This document shows positions 52,070 to 60,356 of a stretch of 64,000 nucleotides of DNA, piece by piece; positions within the stretch are counted from its first letter, which is position 1; every line of letters begins with the position of its first letter. The notes under the pieces are model-generated. The model ran no database searches. It saw only the letters and a list, made by a program, of their open reading frames with translations, and was not told the origin of the DNA. The position numbers were made by a program, and so were the translations under genes. Location of the stretch: the NCBI RefSeq assembly GCF_007827045.1, contig NZ_RPFW01000005.1:391835-455834 (forward strand), in the 5' to 3' direction. Source of the stretch: Trebonia kvetii (GTDB taxonomy: Bacteria > Actinomycetota > Actinomycetes > Streptosporangiales > Streptosporangiaceae).

Positions 52070-52876
52070 GTGCATCAGAAGGTATCGGTCAGCGGACTCT
52101 GCTTTCCCGAGTTGCCTGCTCCCGAGGCGATCGAGGCCATCGCCGGCCTCGGCGTCGCCAGCGCGTCGCTCACCGGGGCCAAGGTCCGCGCGGCCGGGGC
52201 GGAGGTGGTAGCCGCGGCGGCCCGCCGGCACGGGGTGAAGATCGTCACCACGACCGGCACGCTCGCCATCAACCTGTCCTCGGTGGCGGCCTCGGCCGAG
52301 TCGCGGCAGCTCGTGGAGAAGGACATCGACCTGGCGGCGGCGGTGGGGGCCGCGACGATGTACGGGCTGACCGGGCCACGAACCTCGGCCCGCTGGGACG
52401 CCTGCGCCGACGCCTATGTGAACGCGATCGGCGACCTTGCCGGCTACGCGGCCGCCCGCGGTGTGACCCTCGCCATCGAGCCGACCAGCTGGCTGTACTC
52501 CGACCTAACGTTCATCCACACGTTCCACGACGCGCTGCTTGTCGCCCCCAGGGCCGGGATGGGGATCTGCCTGGACGCGTTCCACGTCTGGACCGAGGCC
52601 GGGCTGCGCGAGGAGATCGGCGAGCACGCCAGCCTGATCGCGCACGTGCAGGTCAGCGACATGACGCGGGGATCGCGGTCGCTGCCCTGCCGTACCGTTC
52701 CCGGCGCCGGCGACGTGCCGCTCGCCGCGGTTGTCCAGTGGCTGCTCGACGCCGGGTACTCGGGAGTCTTCGACCTCGAGCTCAACGGGCCCGCCATCGA
52801 CGCCATCGGCCACCACGCGGCCGCCGCGCAGTCCGCGAACTGGCTGGACAAGCTGCTCGAAGAACTGGGTGCATAA
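52070..52876 (+). CDS. sugar phosphate isomerase/epimerase-like TIM barrel
   Basis: This 268-residue xylose isomerase-like barrel shows LAIEPTSWLYSD (Glu), MGICLDAFHVW (Asp, His), LIAHVQVSDM (His, Asp) and FDLELNGP (Glu), so the complete metal site appears present. GTG 52070 follows GGAAAGGG. It lies 74 nt after the kinase on the same strand and is probably co-transcribed. It is the third such barrel in the window. Confidence 0.85.
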   Translation: MHQKVSVSGLCFPELPAPEAIEAIAGLGVASASLTGAKVRAAGAEVVAAAARRHGVKIVTTTGTLAINLSSVAASAESRQLVEKDIDLAAAVGAATMYGLTGPRTSARWDACADAYVNAIGDLAGYAAARGVTLAIEPTSWLYSDLTFIHTFHDALLVAPRAGMGICLDAFHVWTEAGLREEIGEHASLIAHVQVSDMTRGSRSLPCRTVPGAGDVPLAAVVQWLLDAGYSGVFDLELNGPAIDAIGHHAAAAQSANWLDKLLEELGA

Positions 52877-53175
52877 TCGAGATATGACGCAACAACGCCG
52901 GCGTGCGAACATGCCTGGTTTGGCCGCCGCAGTGCACTGGGTCCGCAGCCATCTTCCGGGGTGGCCCAGAAGGCCGCCGTCGGTTGGCGTTCGTGAACCT
53001 CGCCGACCGAAGCCCGCTCTTCCGGCCGCTGCAGTCGCACTTAAAGAGCCGCGCGCCATGCGCTGGATCAAGCTTGGTAACACGCATAAAGGCGAACGCA
53101 GCTAGGTCGCCCGGCGACGGGTGCCGGCAGCAGCGAGCGGACCGGCGGCTGTGCTGGCGGATTCTGTCGTTACCG
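52877..53175. other. intergenic stretch without a supportable gene
   Basis: About 300 bp between a TIM-barrel gene and a convergent dehydrogenase. A short open frame (52884-53105) encodes an Arg/Pro-rich sequence with no family pattern and no Shine-Dalgarno, so I do not call it. No tRNA, repeat or clear terminator was seen. Confidence 0.5.
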
Positions 53176-53979
53176 CTAGACGAGCGCCAGCTGGCCCCGG
53201 CGCACCACGTCGATCAGCAGCCCAGGGTCGACACCGCGCTCGGCCGCCTGCTCCAGGCAGGCCGCCACGTCCTTTTTCATGAACGGGCCGATCCTGGTGG
53301 CGAAGGCCGCCATGTCACCGCCACCCTCGGCGGCGCGGCGGCTCGCCTGGCTGCCGCCGCTCATGTGCTTAAGCGCGCCAAGCAGCTGATCTGGCGCAAC
53401 GCCGAGCGCCTCGCCGAGCCTGACCGCCTCCGCCGCCAGCTGCGTGTTGGCGGCGAACAGGAAGTTGTTGACCAGCTTGACCGCGAGGGCGGTGCCCAGC
53501 TCGCCGGTTTCGATCAGGGGGTCGCCGTACGCGCGTACGGCGTCGGCCGCCCGCGCCCTGGCAGCCGGGTCGCCGCCGAGCAGGATGGTCAGCCTGCCCG
53601 CCCTGATCTCGTCGGGTCCGCCGCTCACCGGCGCGTCCACAACCGCGATGCCGGGGAACCGGGCGGCAAGCGATCGCAGCACCGACTCCCGGCCGGTCAC
53701 GTGGGACGCGAACACGGCGCCGTCCGGGAGCGCGGCGGCGAGCGGCTCGGCGATCTCGTTCAGCTGCTCGTCGTTGAACACGCAAAGCAGCAGCACGTCG
53801 GCGCCGGCGGCCACCTCGGCCAGTTCGGCCGTGTGCCGGACGCCGAGCCCGGCCAGGGCGGCCGCTGCCTCGGACCTGCGGGCGTACACCACCAGGTCAT
53901 GCCCGGCGGCGGCGAGCCGCTCGACCATCGGAAAGCCCATCCGTCCCGCCCCGACGAACCCGACCCGCATGGAACCCAC
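53176..53979 (-). CDS. 3-hydroxyisobutyrate dehydrogenase-like protein
   Basis: This 267-residue beta-hydroxyacid dehydrogenase has GFVGAGRMGFPMVERLAAAGHDLVVYAR, DAPVSGGPDEIRAGRLTILLGG near residue 121 and catalytic-Lys segment LAVKLVNNFLFAAN near residue 170. GTG 53979 has GGGAGG upstream. It is divergent from the crotonase gene, and the 17-bp element lies 43 nt upstream of its start. It resembles the enzyme at 29462. It would oxidise a 3-hydroxyacid or reduce a semialdehyde. Confidence 0.9.
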   Translation of the reverse strand: MGSMRVGFVGAGRMGFPMVERLAAAGHDLVVYARRSEAAAALAGLGVRHTAELAEVAAGADVLLLCVFNDEQLNEIAEPLAAALPDGAVFASHVTGRESVLRSLAARFPGIAVVDAPVSGGPDEIRAGRLTILLGGDPAARARAADAVRAYGDPLIETGELGTALAVKLVNNFLFAANTQLAAEAVRLGEALGVAPDQLLGALKHMSGGSQASRRAAEGGGDMAAFATRIGPFMKKDVAACLEQAAERGVDPGLLIDVVRRGQLALV

Positions 53980-54022
53980 CGCTGCCTCCCGATACCAGCT
54001 CGCCGATCAGACCATAGTAGAT

Positions 54023-54039
54023 TATTTAGTTATACGATT
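54023..54039 (-). promoter_or_regulatory. 17-bp promoter/operator element, copy 2
   Basis: On the minus strand this reads AATCGTATAACTAAATA, matching copies at 50905 and 59299 except at one central base. It points toward the dehydrogenase start at 53979 (43 nt). The divergent crotonase starts at 54092. Confidence 0.75.
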
Positions 54040-54091
54040 TTGTACAAGCAGGCTCGTCGTGCCGCCGGCACGCAGACGCGCTGGAGGTCTC

Positions 54092-54937
54092 ATGTCTGAC
54101 GCTGCCAACGGTTCCGCGCCCTCCGGGGCGCCGCGCCCGCCCGAGGGCGACTGGCTGGGCACTCCCTACCTGAGGTTCGAGCGCCGCCCGCCGTTCGCGC
54201 ACCTCACCGTCGACCGCCCGGAGGCCAGGAACGCGCTGACCCAGGCGATGTACTTCGGCATCCGCTACGCGGTGCGCCGGGTGGACGCCGACCCGGACCT
54301 GGCGGGACTGCTGATCACCGGCACCGGCGACGTGTTCATCCCCGGCGGCGACCTCGGCAAGCAGGCTGTCGACAAGTGGGCGGACTTCAACGCGGCGCCC
54401 GGCGCGTTTGACGTGCTGCCGTTCGACGTGCTGCGGCAGAGCGTCAAGCCGGTCGTCTCCGCCGTCAACGGGATCTGCCAGGGTGGCGGCCTGCTCATCG
54501 CGATGTGCTCCGACCTCGCGGTGGTGAGCGAGCGCGCCACCTTCCGGGTGCCGGAGCTGCTGCGCGGCATCTCGGACACCTACTACGCGCAGCTGCTCGT
54601 GCGCCTCATCGGCCCGGTGCGCACCCGTGACCTCATGTTCACCGGCCGCCGCCTGACCGCCGCCGAGGCCCTGGAGTGGGGCCTGGTGAGCCGGGTCGTC
54701 CCGCACGACGAGCTGGCCGGCGCGGCCACCGATGCGCTGATCCAGATCGTCCAGACCGCCCCCGAGGCCCGCAGGGACATCAAGCGCGTCCTCGACCAGT
54801 ACGTCGGCTTGCAGGACCGGATCGCCTTCTTCGACAGCCTGCAGCGCCCCGAGTCCAGGGAGGGCTTCGCCGCCTTCATCGAGAAGCGCTCGCCGAACTG
54901 GGTGCCCGAGGCGCTGCGGCGCGACGCGCGCGCCTGA
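54092..54937 (+). CDS. enoyl-CoA hydratase/isomerase family protein
   Basis: This 281-residue crotonase has EARNALTQAMYFGI, FIPGGDLGKQ (oxyanion strand), then NGICQGGGLLIAMCSDLAVVS and a C-terminal FIEKRSPNWVPEAL. The FIPGGDL strand lacks the usual Cys/Ser-Ala-G-x-D pattern, so it may belong to a distinct subgroup. TGGAGG precedes ATG 54092. It is followed by a thiolase with its own promoter 100 nt away. Hydratase, isomerase or thioesterase activity are all possible. Confidence 0.9.
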   Translation: MSDAANGSAPSGAPRPPEGDWLGTPYLRFERRPPFAHLTVDRPEARNALTQAMYFGIRYAVRRVDADPDLAGLLITGTGDVFIPGGDLGKQAVDKWADFNAAPGAFDVLPFDVLRQSVKPVVSAVNGICQGGGLLIAMCSDLAVVSERATFRVPELLRGISDTYYAQLLVRLIGPVRTRDLMFTGRRLTAAEALEWGLVSRVVPHDELAGAATDALIQIVQTAPEARRDIKRVLDQYVGLQDRIAFFDSLQRPESREGFAAFIEKRSPNWVPEALRRDARA

Positions 54938-54997
54938 CCTGCCAGCCTCAGCCCCGTCCCCCGCGCCGGTCCGCTGGCGTTCTTAACCTAGATAAAT

Positions 54998-55010
54998 TAG
55001 ATTACTAATA
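54998..55010 (+). promoter_or_regulatory. promoter island upstream of thiolase
   Basis: TAGATTACTAATA lies in a short AT-rich island 32 nt before the thiolase ATG at 55043. It shares AGATTACTAAT with the operator of the acyl-CoA ligase promoter at 8973. A CTAGATAAATTAG palindrome-like segment lies just upstream (54988-55000). Confidence 0.5.
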
Positions 55011-55042
55011 CCTGTGAATCTGCGAGTGGATCGCGAGGAGCC

Positions 55043-56221
55043 ATGACCACAGCCGTCATCGTCGACATCATCCGTACCCCCTCGGGCAAGGGCAAGCCAG
55101 GCGGCGCCCTGTCCGGGGTGCACCCCGCCGCCCTGCTCGCGCAGACGCTGACTGCCCTGGTCGAGCGGAACGGCCTGGACACCGCGCTTGTCGACGACGT
55201 GATCGCGGGCTGCGTGGGGCAGGTCGGCGAGCAGTCGCTGAACATCGCGCGCACCGCCCTGCTGGCCGCCGGCTTCCCGGAGAGCGTCCCTGGCACCTCC
55301 GTCGACAGGCAGTGCGGGTCCAGCCAGCAGGCGGCCCACTTCGCCGCCCAGGGAGTGATCGCCGGCGCCTACGACATCGTCATCGCCTGCGGCGTGGAGT
55401 CGATGAGCCGGGTTCCGATGGGATCGTCGCGGGCGGGCCGCAACCCGGTCGAGCCGCTCGCGGAGCGTTACCCCGAGGGCCTGGCCAACCAGGGAATCGG
55501 CGCCGAGCTCATCGCGGCGCGGTGGAAGCTCGACCGCGAGGCGCTCGACGCCTACTCGGCCAGGTCCCACGCGCGGGCCGCCGCGGCCGCCGCCAGCGGC
55601 GGCTTCGACAACGAGATCATCGGCGTCCGGCTGCCCGACGGCGGCACCCACACGGTGGACGAGACCGTGCGGCCTAGCACCACCGCCGCGGGACTTGCCG
55701 GGCTGAAGCCCGCCTACTACACCGAGGCCTACGCCGAGCGCTTCCCCGAGATCGGCTGGCACGTCACCCCCGGCAGCTCCTCCCCGCTGACCGACGGCGC
55801 CTCCGCCGCGCTGATCATGAGCGAGGAGAAGGCGGCCGAGCTCGGCCTGCGGCCCCGGGCCAGGTTCCACGCCTTCGCCGTGACGGGCAGCGACCCGCTG
55901 CTGATGCTGACCGGCGTCATCCCGGCCACCGCGAAGGTGCTTGAGCGCAGCGGACTGTCCATCGACGCGATCGACGCCTACGAGGTCAACGAGGCGTTCG
56001 CGCCGGTGCCGCTGGCCTGGGCGCAGGGGTTCGGCGCCGACCAGGACAAGCTCAACCCGCGCGGCGGCGCGATCGCCCTTGGCCACCCGCTCGGCGGCTC
56101 GGGCACCAAGCTGATGGCCACCCTGCTGAACTACCTCGAGGCCACCGGCGGCCGCTACGGCCTGCAGACCATGTGCGAGGGCGGCGGGATGGCCAACGCC
56201 ACGATCATCGAGCGGCTCTGA
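55043..56221 (+). CDS. acetyl-CoA acetyltransferase (thiolase)
   Basis: This 392-residue true thiolase has nucleophilic Cys in DRQCGSSQQ near residue 90, catalytic His in NPRGGAIALGHPLGGSGTK near residue 348, and the second Cys in TMCEGGGMANA near residue 380. It would split a 3-oxoacyl-CoA with CoA to acetyl- or propionyl-CoA plus a shortened acyl-CoA. It is the only gene in the window with all canonical thiolase residues. ATG 55043 has GGAGCC upstream. The frameshifted SDR follows 22 nt later. Confidence 0.95.
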   Translation: MTTAVIVDIIRTPSGKGKPGGALSGVHPAALLAQTLTALVERNGLDTALVDDVIAGCVGQVGEQSLNIARTALLAAGFPESVPGTSVDRQCGSSQQAAHFAAQGVIAGAYDIVIACGVESMSRVPMGSSRAGRNPVEPLAERYPEGLANQGIGAELIAARWKLDREALDAYSARSHARAAAAAASGGFDNEIIGVRLPDGGTHTVDETVRPSTTAAGLAGLKPAYYTEAYAERFPEIGWHVTPGSSSPLTDGASAALIMSEEKAAELGLRPRARFHAFAVTGSDPLLMLTGVIPATAKVLERSGLSIDAIDAYEVNEAFAPVPLAWAQGFGADQDKLNPRGGAIALGHPLGGSGTKLMATLLNYLEATGGRYGLQTMCEGGGMANATIIERL

Positions 56222-56243
56222 CCGTGCCACCGCGCCCCGTCGC

Positions 56244-57040
56244 GTGAGCGCGGACGCACCAGGCGACCGGACCGCCGGGGACGGCCCGGTCGCCGTCGTC
56301 ACCGGGGCCAGCGAGGGCATCGGCCGGGCGATCGCCCGCCGGCTGGCGGCCGATCGGTACCGGGTCGCCATGGTCGCCCGCCCGTCCGCCAAGCTGGACG
56401 CGGCTGCCGCCGAGGCGGGGCCGTCGGCGTTCGCTGCCGGATGCGACGTCACCAGGGCCGCCGACGCGGAGCGGGCAGTGGCTGCCGTCGCGGCGGCCTG
56501 CGGGCGGATCGACGCGCTGGTCAACTGCGCCAGCGCCACCCGGACGGGTGCGGCGGACTCGTTCACCGACGACGAGTGGGTCCAGGCGTTCCAGGTGAAG
56601 GTGTTCGGCGCGCTGCGCATGATGCGGGCCGCCTGGCCGCACCTGGCCGCCGCCCGCGGCTCGGTCGTCAACATCGGCGGCATCGGCGCGCGCGCACGCC
56701 GCGCGACGCGTTCGCCATGACCGGCCCGCTCAGCGCCGCATTGCTCGCGCTCACCAAGGTTTTCGCCGACCGCGGTATCACCGACGGCGTCCGGGTCAAC
56801 GCCGTCAATCCGGGCGCGGTGCTGACCCCGCGCACCGTCGCCATGCTCACCGCCCGGGCGGAAGCCGCCGGGCTCACCCTCGACGAGGCGGTGGCCGGCA
56901 TGGTGCGGCGGGACCACGTTACCCGCCTCGGCACGCCCGAGGACGTGGCCGGCGTGGTCGCCTTCCTGCTCTCGCCGGGCGGCGACTGGCTGCAGGGCGC
57001 GGTCATCGACGTGGACGGTGGCAGGACCAAGGGCCTGTGA
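56244..57040 (+). pseudogene. SDR with frameshift in a (GC)5 run
   Basis: The first frame (56244-56720) gives a normal SDR N-terminus (TGASEGIGRA near residue 20, LVNCAS, SVVNIGGIGAR) and then a non-homologous tail. The second frame (ending 57040) continues normally: TPRDAFAMTGPLSAALLALTK, RVNAVNPGAV, DVDGGRTKGL. The switch lies in a GCGCGCGCGC run (56686-56695); two bases fewer would restore a 264-residue protein. It could be a slippage mutation, programmed shift or sequencing error. The family subgroup lacks a standard YxxxK. Confidence 0.8.
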
Positions 57041-57726
57041 CAGCAGGCATCAGCGAGATGGGAGGGGTCATGCCGGCGGTACGCGGACTTGAACCAGGGA
57101 ATCGGGCGGCGCTGGTCGTCAACGAGATGCAGAACGCCATCGCCAACCTGGCCTACATTGAAACGCCGCTGACCAGCCAGGTGGCTGCGCGCGGCATCGT
57201 CGCCAGGATCAACGCCCTGACGGCGGCGTTCCGTGCGGTCGGCGCGCCGGTGATCTTCTGCACGATCGCCGCCCGCAGCGCCGACTTCGAGGGCTTCCGT
57301 GTCAACTGCGCCCTCGCGGCCGGCATCCGCCGCAAGGGGCACCTGGTCGAGGGCACCGCCAACGCCGCCATCCACGACGACCTGGCCGTCGAGCCGTCCG
57401 ATATCGTCTGCCGCCGGTCGCACGGCATGGCGCCGTTCACCGGCACCAACCTGGACGCCACCCTGCGCGGCTACGGCATCGACACGGTGGTGCTCGCCGG
57501 TGTCTCGACCAACATCGCGCTGCCCGGCGCGGCGACCGAGGCGGTCGGGCTCGGCTACAACGTCGTGCTTGCCGAGGACTGCGCCGCGGGCGCCACCCTG
57601 GAGACCCACCACATGCAGATCACCGAGCACCTGCGGCTGCTGGCCACCATCACCGACGCGGCGTCGGTCATCGCGTCGCTGCCGGTCAGCCAGCCGCCGC
57701 ATTCGGCTCAGCCCGCCGGTACGTGA
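57037..57726 (+). CDS. isochorismatase-like protein without the catalytic Cys
   Basis: This 229-residue protein has the isochorismatase fold: ALVVNEMQNAI at strand 1, VPVIF-type strand (APVIFCTIAARS), TGTNLDATLRGYGIDTVVLAGV, then TNIALPGAATEAVGLGYNVVLAEDC. The usual Asp is replaced by Glu (NEMQ), the Lys region reads CRRSHGM, and the nucleophilic Cys position is Ala (NIAL). It is therefore probably not a cysteine hydrolase. GTG 57037 overlaps the SDR stop (GTGA). Its 3' end overlaps the convergent DUF35 gene by about 40 nt. Confidence 0.85.
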   Translation: MTAGISEMGGVMPAVRGLEPGNRAALVVNEMQNAIANLAYIETPLTSQVAARGIVARINALTAAFRAVGAPVIFCTIAARSADFEGFRVNCALAAGIRRKGHLVEGTANAAIHDDLAVEPSDIVCRRSHGMAPFTGTNLDATLRGYGIDTVVLAGVSTNIALPGAATEAVGLGYNVVLAEDCAAGATLETHHMQITEHLRLLATITDAASVIASLPVSQPPHSAQPAGT

Positions 57727-58214
57727 CCGCGCGCTCGGCCGCGCCGGGGAACGCGGTCAACTCCGCGCGCACCCGCTGGCCGATGGCGACGCCTGGCCCG
57801 TTTTCGCCGAGCAGTATGCCGGGGCAGCCGGGGCCCCTCGTCGAACTCGACCAGGGCGACGACGTAGGGGACCAGGTGCGCGAAGGCGGGGACGGCGGGA
57901 TGGTGGACGACGATGTAGCTGTAGATCACGCCGGACCCCGCCACCGGCGCGAACGTCGTCGGTGAGGCACAGCGGTTGCAGCGCTCAAGCGGCCGGGCCA
58001 GCCATGCGCCGCACCCGGTGCACCGGCACAGCGCGATCTGCCCCTCCCGGGTCGCCTGCCAGAACCCGGCGCTGTCGGCGTCGATCAGCGGGGCCGGCGG
58101 CGCGGGCGGCATCGGCCCGTCCGCGCTCACCCGCGCTTCCCCGCGTATTGAACTGGTTCCTGTTGGCCCCGCCTCGTTCACCGACCTCATCAGCACCGGC
58201 CGCGCCTCGCTCAC
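57686..58214 (-). pseudogene. DUF35 Zn-ribbon/OB-fold protein, frameshifted
   Basis: The gene has a normal start (GTG 58214, overlapping the thiolase-like stop as GTGA), helix, zinc ribbon (CRCTGCGAWL then CNRCA) and OB-fold through VEFDEGPRLP. Then the frame breaks; the expected end GILLGENGPGVAIGQRVRAE and on continues in another frame to a stop at 57686. One extra base in the four-base run at 57821-57824 explains it. With the break the product would end in an Arg-rich tail at 57708. Confidence 0.8.
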
Positions 58215-59252
58215 TGGTCATCCTCGTAGATGAGCGCCCCGCCTGCCGGGCCGGCCCCGGCCGTTACCCAGCAGCCCGCCATGCGGGTTGACCACCACGT
58301 CGCCGCCGTAAGTTGCCCGCCCCTCGGCGAAGAACGCCCCGACCTGGCCCTTGGGGCAGAACCCGAAGTCCTCGAAGGTCGCCATGACGGTGCCGGTGAA
58401 GCAGTCGTACATGCAGGCGACATCGATGTCGGACGGCCGCAGCCCGGTGCTCGACCACAGCCGCTTGGCCGCGTAGGCCGAGTACATCTCGGACAGGTCG
58501 GGAAAATTCGTCCACGAGCCGCCGTGCGTGTGGGCCTCGCCGAAGCCCGCCATCCGGACCGGAACGTGCCGCAGGTCCCTCGCCCGGTCCAGGCTGGTCA
58601 CGACCAGCGCGACCGCCCCGTCGGTCTCCAGGCAGCAGTCGTAGAGCCGGAACGGCTCGCAGATCCACCGGGCGGACAGGTAGTCGTCCATGCCGATGGG
58701 CTGGCGCTGCATCGCATGCGGGTTGGCGGCGGCATGCCGCCTGAAGGTGATCGCGATCTGCCCGAAGTCCTCGTCGGTGGTGCCGTACACGTGCTTGTGG
58801 CGCTGCGCGAACATGGCAATCCACATCGGCGGGATGACGTAGCCGTTCAGCGCGGCGAACTGCATCTCGCTCCGCATCGCAAAGGCGGGCCTGTCACCGC
58901 GCCCGTAGCGGCTGCCCGACCGGCCGTTGAGCGAGCGGACCACCACCACCACGTCGCAGGTGCCCGATCGCACGGCGGCGAACGCCTGGCCGACCACGGT
59001 GACCGCGAGGTTGCCGCCGCCCTGCAGGTCCATCGCCAGTCCCAGGTCGACCGCGCCGATCGCCCGGGCCACGTCCGGGCCGGACGCCGAGTCGCCGGTG
59101 CTGAAGTCGATGATCCCGTCCACGTCAGAAGGCTGCAGTCCCGCGTCGGCAAGCGCCGCCCGCGCCGCCTCTGCCGCCATCGAGAGCGGCGTGCGGCCTG
59201 AGCACTTGCTGAACTCGGTCCGGCCGATGCCTGCCACCGCTGCCTCGCGCAC
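58211..59252 (-). pseudogene. thiolase-like (Ltp2-type) gene with out-of-frame deletion
   Basis: From GTG 59252 (GGAGGT 7 nt upstream) it reads a normal SCP-x-type protein: AVAGIGRTEFSK, DLQGGGNLAVT (no thiolase Cys), ACMYDCFTGTV, FEDFGFCPKGQ, VVNPHGGLLG. At about 58268 the frame jumps straight to VTAGAGPAGGALIYEDDQ and a stop at 58211. Compared with the paralogue at 4158, about 33 residues (SEAY through ELAL) are missing and the frame changes. As it stands the frame runs to 58218 with a short wrong tail. Confidence 0.82.
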
Positions 59253-59298
59253 TGCCGTGACCTCCAAGGGAGCTCTTCGTCCAATGGGCATGATTATA

Positions 59299-59315
59299 TA
59301 TTTAGTGATACGATT
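59299..59315 (-). promoter_or_regulatory. 17-bp promoter/operator element, copy 3
   Basis: On the minus strand this reads AATCGTATCACTAAATA, the same as at 50905 and 54023 apart from the central base. It lies 46 nt upstream of the thiolase-like start (59252) and 27 nt before the divergent quinone-oxidoreductase ATG (59343). Confidence 0.75.
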
Positions 59316-59342
59316 TGCGGCAAGCCGAGACCTGGAGGACGC

Positions 59343-60326
59343 ATGAGGGCAGCGCGCTGCGAGGAGTACGGCGGTCCGGAGAACGTGGTCATCCGTGACA
59401 TACCAAGTCCGGAGGTTACCCCCGGTCACGTGCTCGTCGACGTCGCGGCGGCGGCGGTCAACTACCCCGACCTGCTCTTCATCGCCAACAAGTACCAGGT
59501 GCCCGCACCGCTCCCGTTCACCCCCGGCAGCGAGTTCGCCGGCCGGGTGGCGGCGGTGGGCGAGGGAGTGACCGGGGTGTCCGCCGGCGACCTGGTCTAC
59601 GGGTCGGTATTCACCGGGGCGATGGCCGATCAGGTGCTTGTGCCGGCCCGCGCGGTCGCGCCGGTGCCGCCTGGCCTGTCGCTCACCGAGGCGTCCGCCT
59701 TCCGTGTCACCTATCTGACCGCCTACCACTCGCTGGTCACCGCCGGGGAGCTGCGGCCAGGGCAGTGGGTGGTCGTACTCGGCGCGGCCGGCGGCGTCGG
59801 CTCGGCCACGGTCGATGTCGCGGTCCGGCTGGGCGCCAGGGTGATCGCGGCGGCTTCCTCGGCCGAGCGGCTCAAGGTCTGCGCGGAGCTTGGCGCCGAG
59901 GCGGGCGTCGACTACGTGACCGAGGACCTCAAGCAGCGGATCAAGGAGATCACCGGCGAGGGCGCCGACCTGGTGGTCGACCCGGTCGGCGACCGCTGGG
60001 CCGAGCCCGCGCTGCGCGCGATCCGGTGGGGCGGGCGGTTCGTGACCGTCGGCTACGCCGGGGGCGACATCCCCCGCATACCGCTTAACATCGTCTTGCT
60101 CAAGAACATCACCGTCCGCGGGCTTGAGCTGCGGACATGGACCGAGCGCATGCCGGAGGAAACGGCACGCGCCAGGCAGGCGCTGACCGACCTGGTCGCC
60201 GGCGGCATGCGGCCCGCCGTGTCCGAGGTGCACGATCTGGCCGACATCGGCACAGCGCTGCGGCGGGTCGCCGACCGGCTGCCGACGGGCAAGGTCGTCA
60301 TCCGGGTGAACCCAGACCTGGCGTAG
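59343..60326 (+). CDS. NADPH:quinone oxidoreductase-family MDR protein
   Basis: This 327-residue zinc-independent medium-chain reductase has AAVNYPDLLFIANKYQ, FTPGSEFAGRV and the Rossmann loop VLGAAGGVGSATVDVA near residue 145. It lacks the catalytic zinc Cys of the other MDR enzymes in the window. Members reduce quinones or the double bond of enones and enoyl-CoAs with NADPH. ATG 59343 follows CTGGAGG. The crotonase gene is 30 nt downstream, so this is the first gene of the run to 61121. Confidence 0.93.
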   Translation: MRAARCEEYGGPENVVIRDIPSPEVTPGHVLVDVAAAAVNYPDLLFIANKYQVPAPLPFTPGSEFAGRVAAVGEGVTGVSAGDLVYGSVFTGAMADQVLVPARAVAPVPPGLSLTEASAFRVTYLTAYHSLVTAGELRPGQWVVVLGAAGGVGSATVDVAVRLGARVIAAASSAERLKVCAELGAEAGVDYVTEDLKQRIKEITGEGADLVVDPVGDRWAEPALRAIRWGGRFVTVGYAGGDIPRIPLNIVLLKNITVRGLELRTWTERMPEETARARQALTDLVAGGMRPAVSEVHDLADIGTALRRVADRLPTGKVVIRVNPDLA

Positions 60327-60356
60327 ACACAAGGACCCGACAACAGGAGGAGAACA

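Noticed and set aside
52884..53105. A small 73-codon open frame
   Set aside because: Arg/Pro-rich, no Shine-Dalgarno, no recognisable pattern; likely chance.
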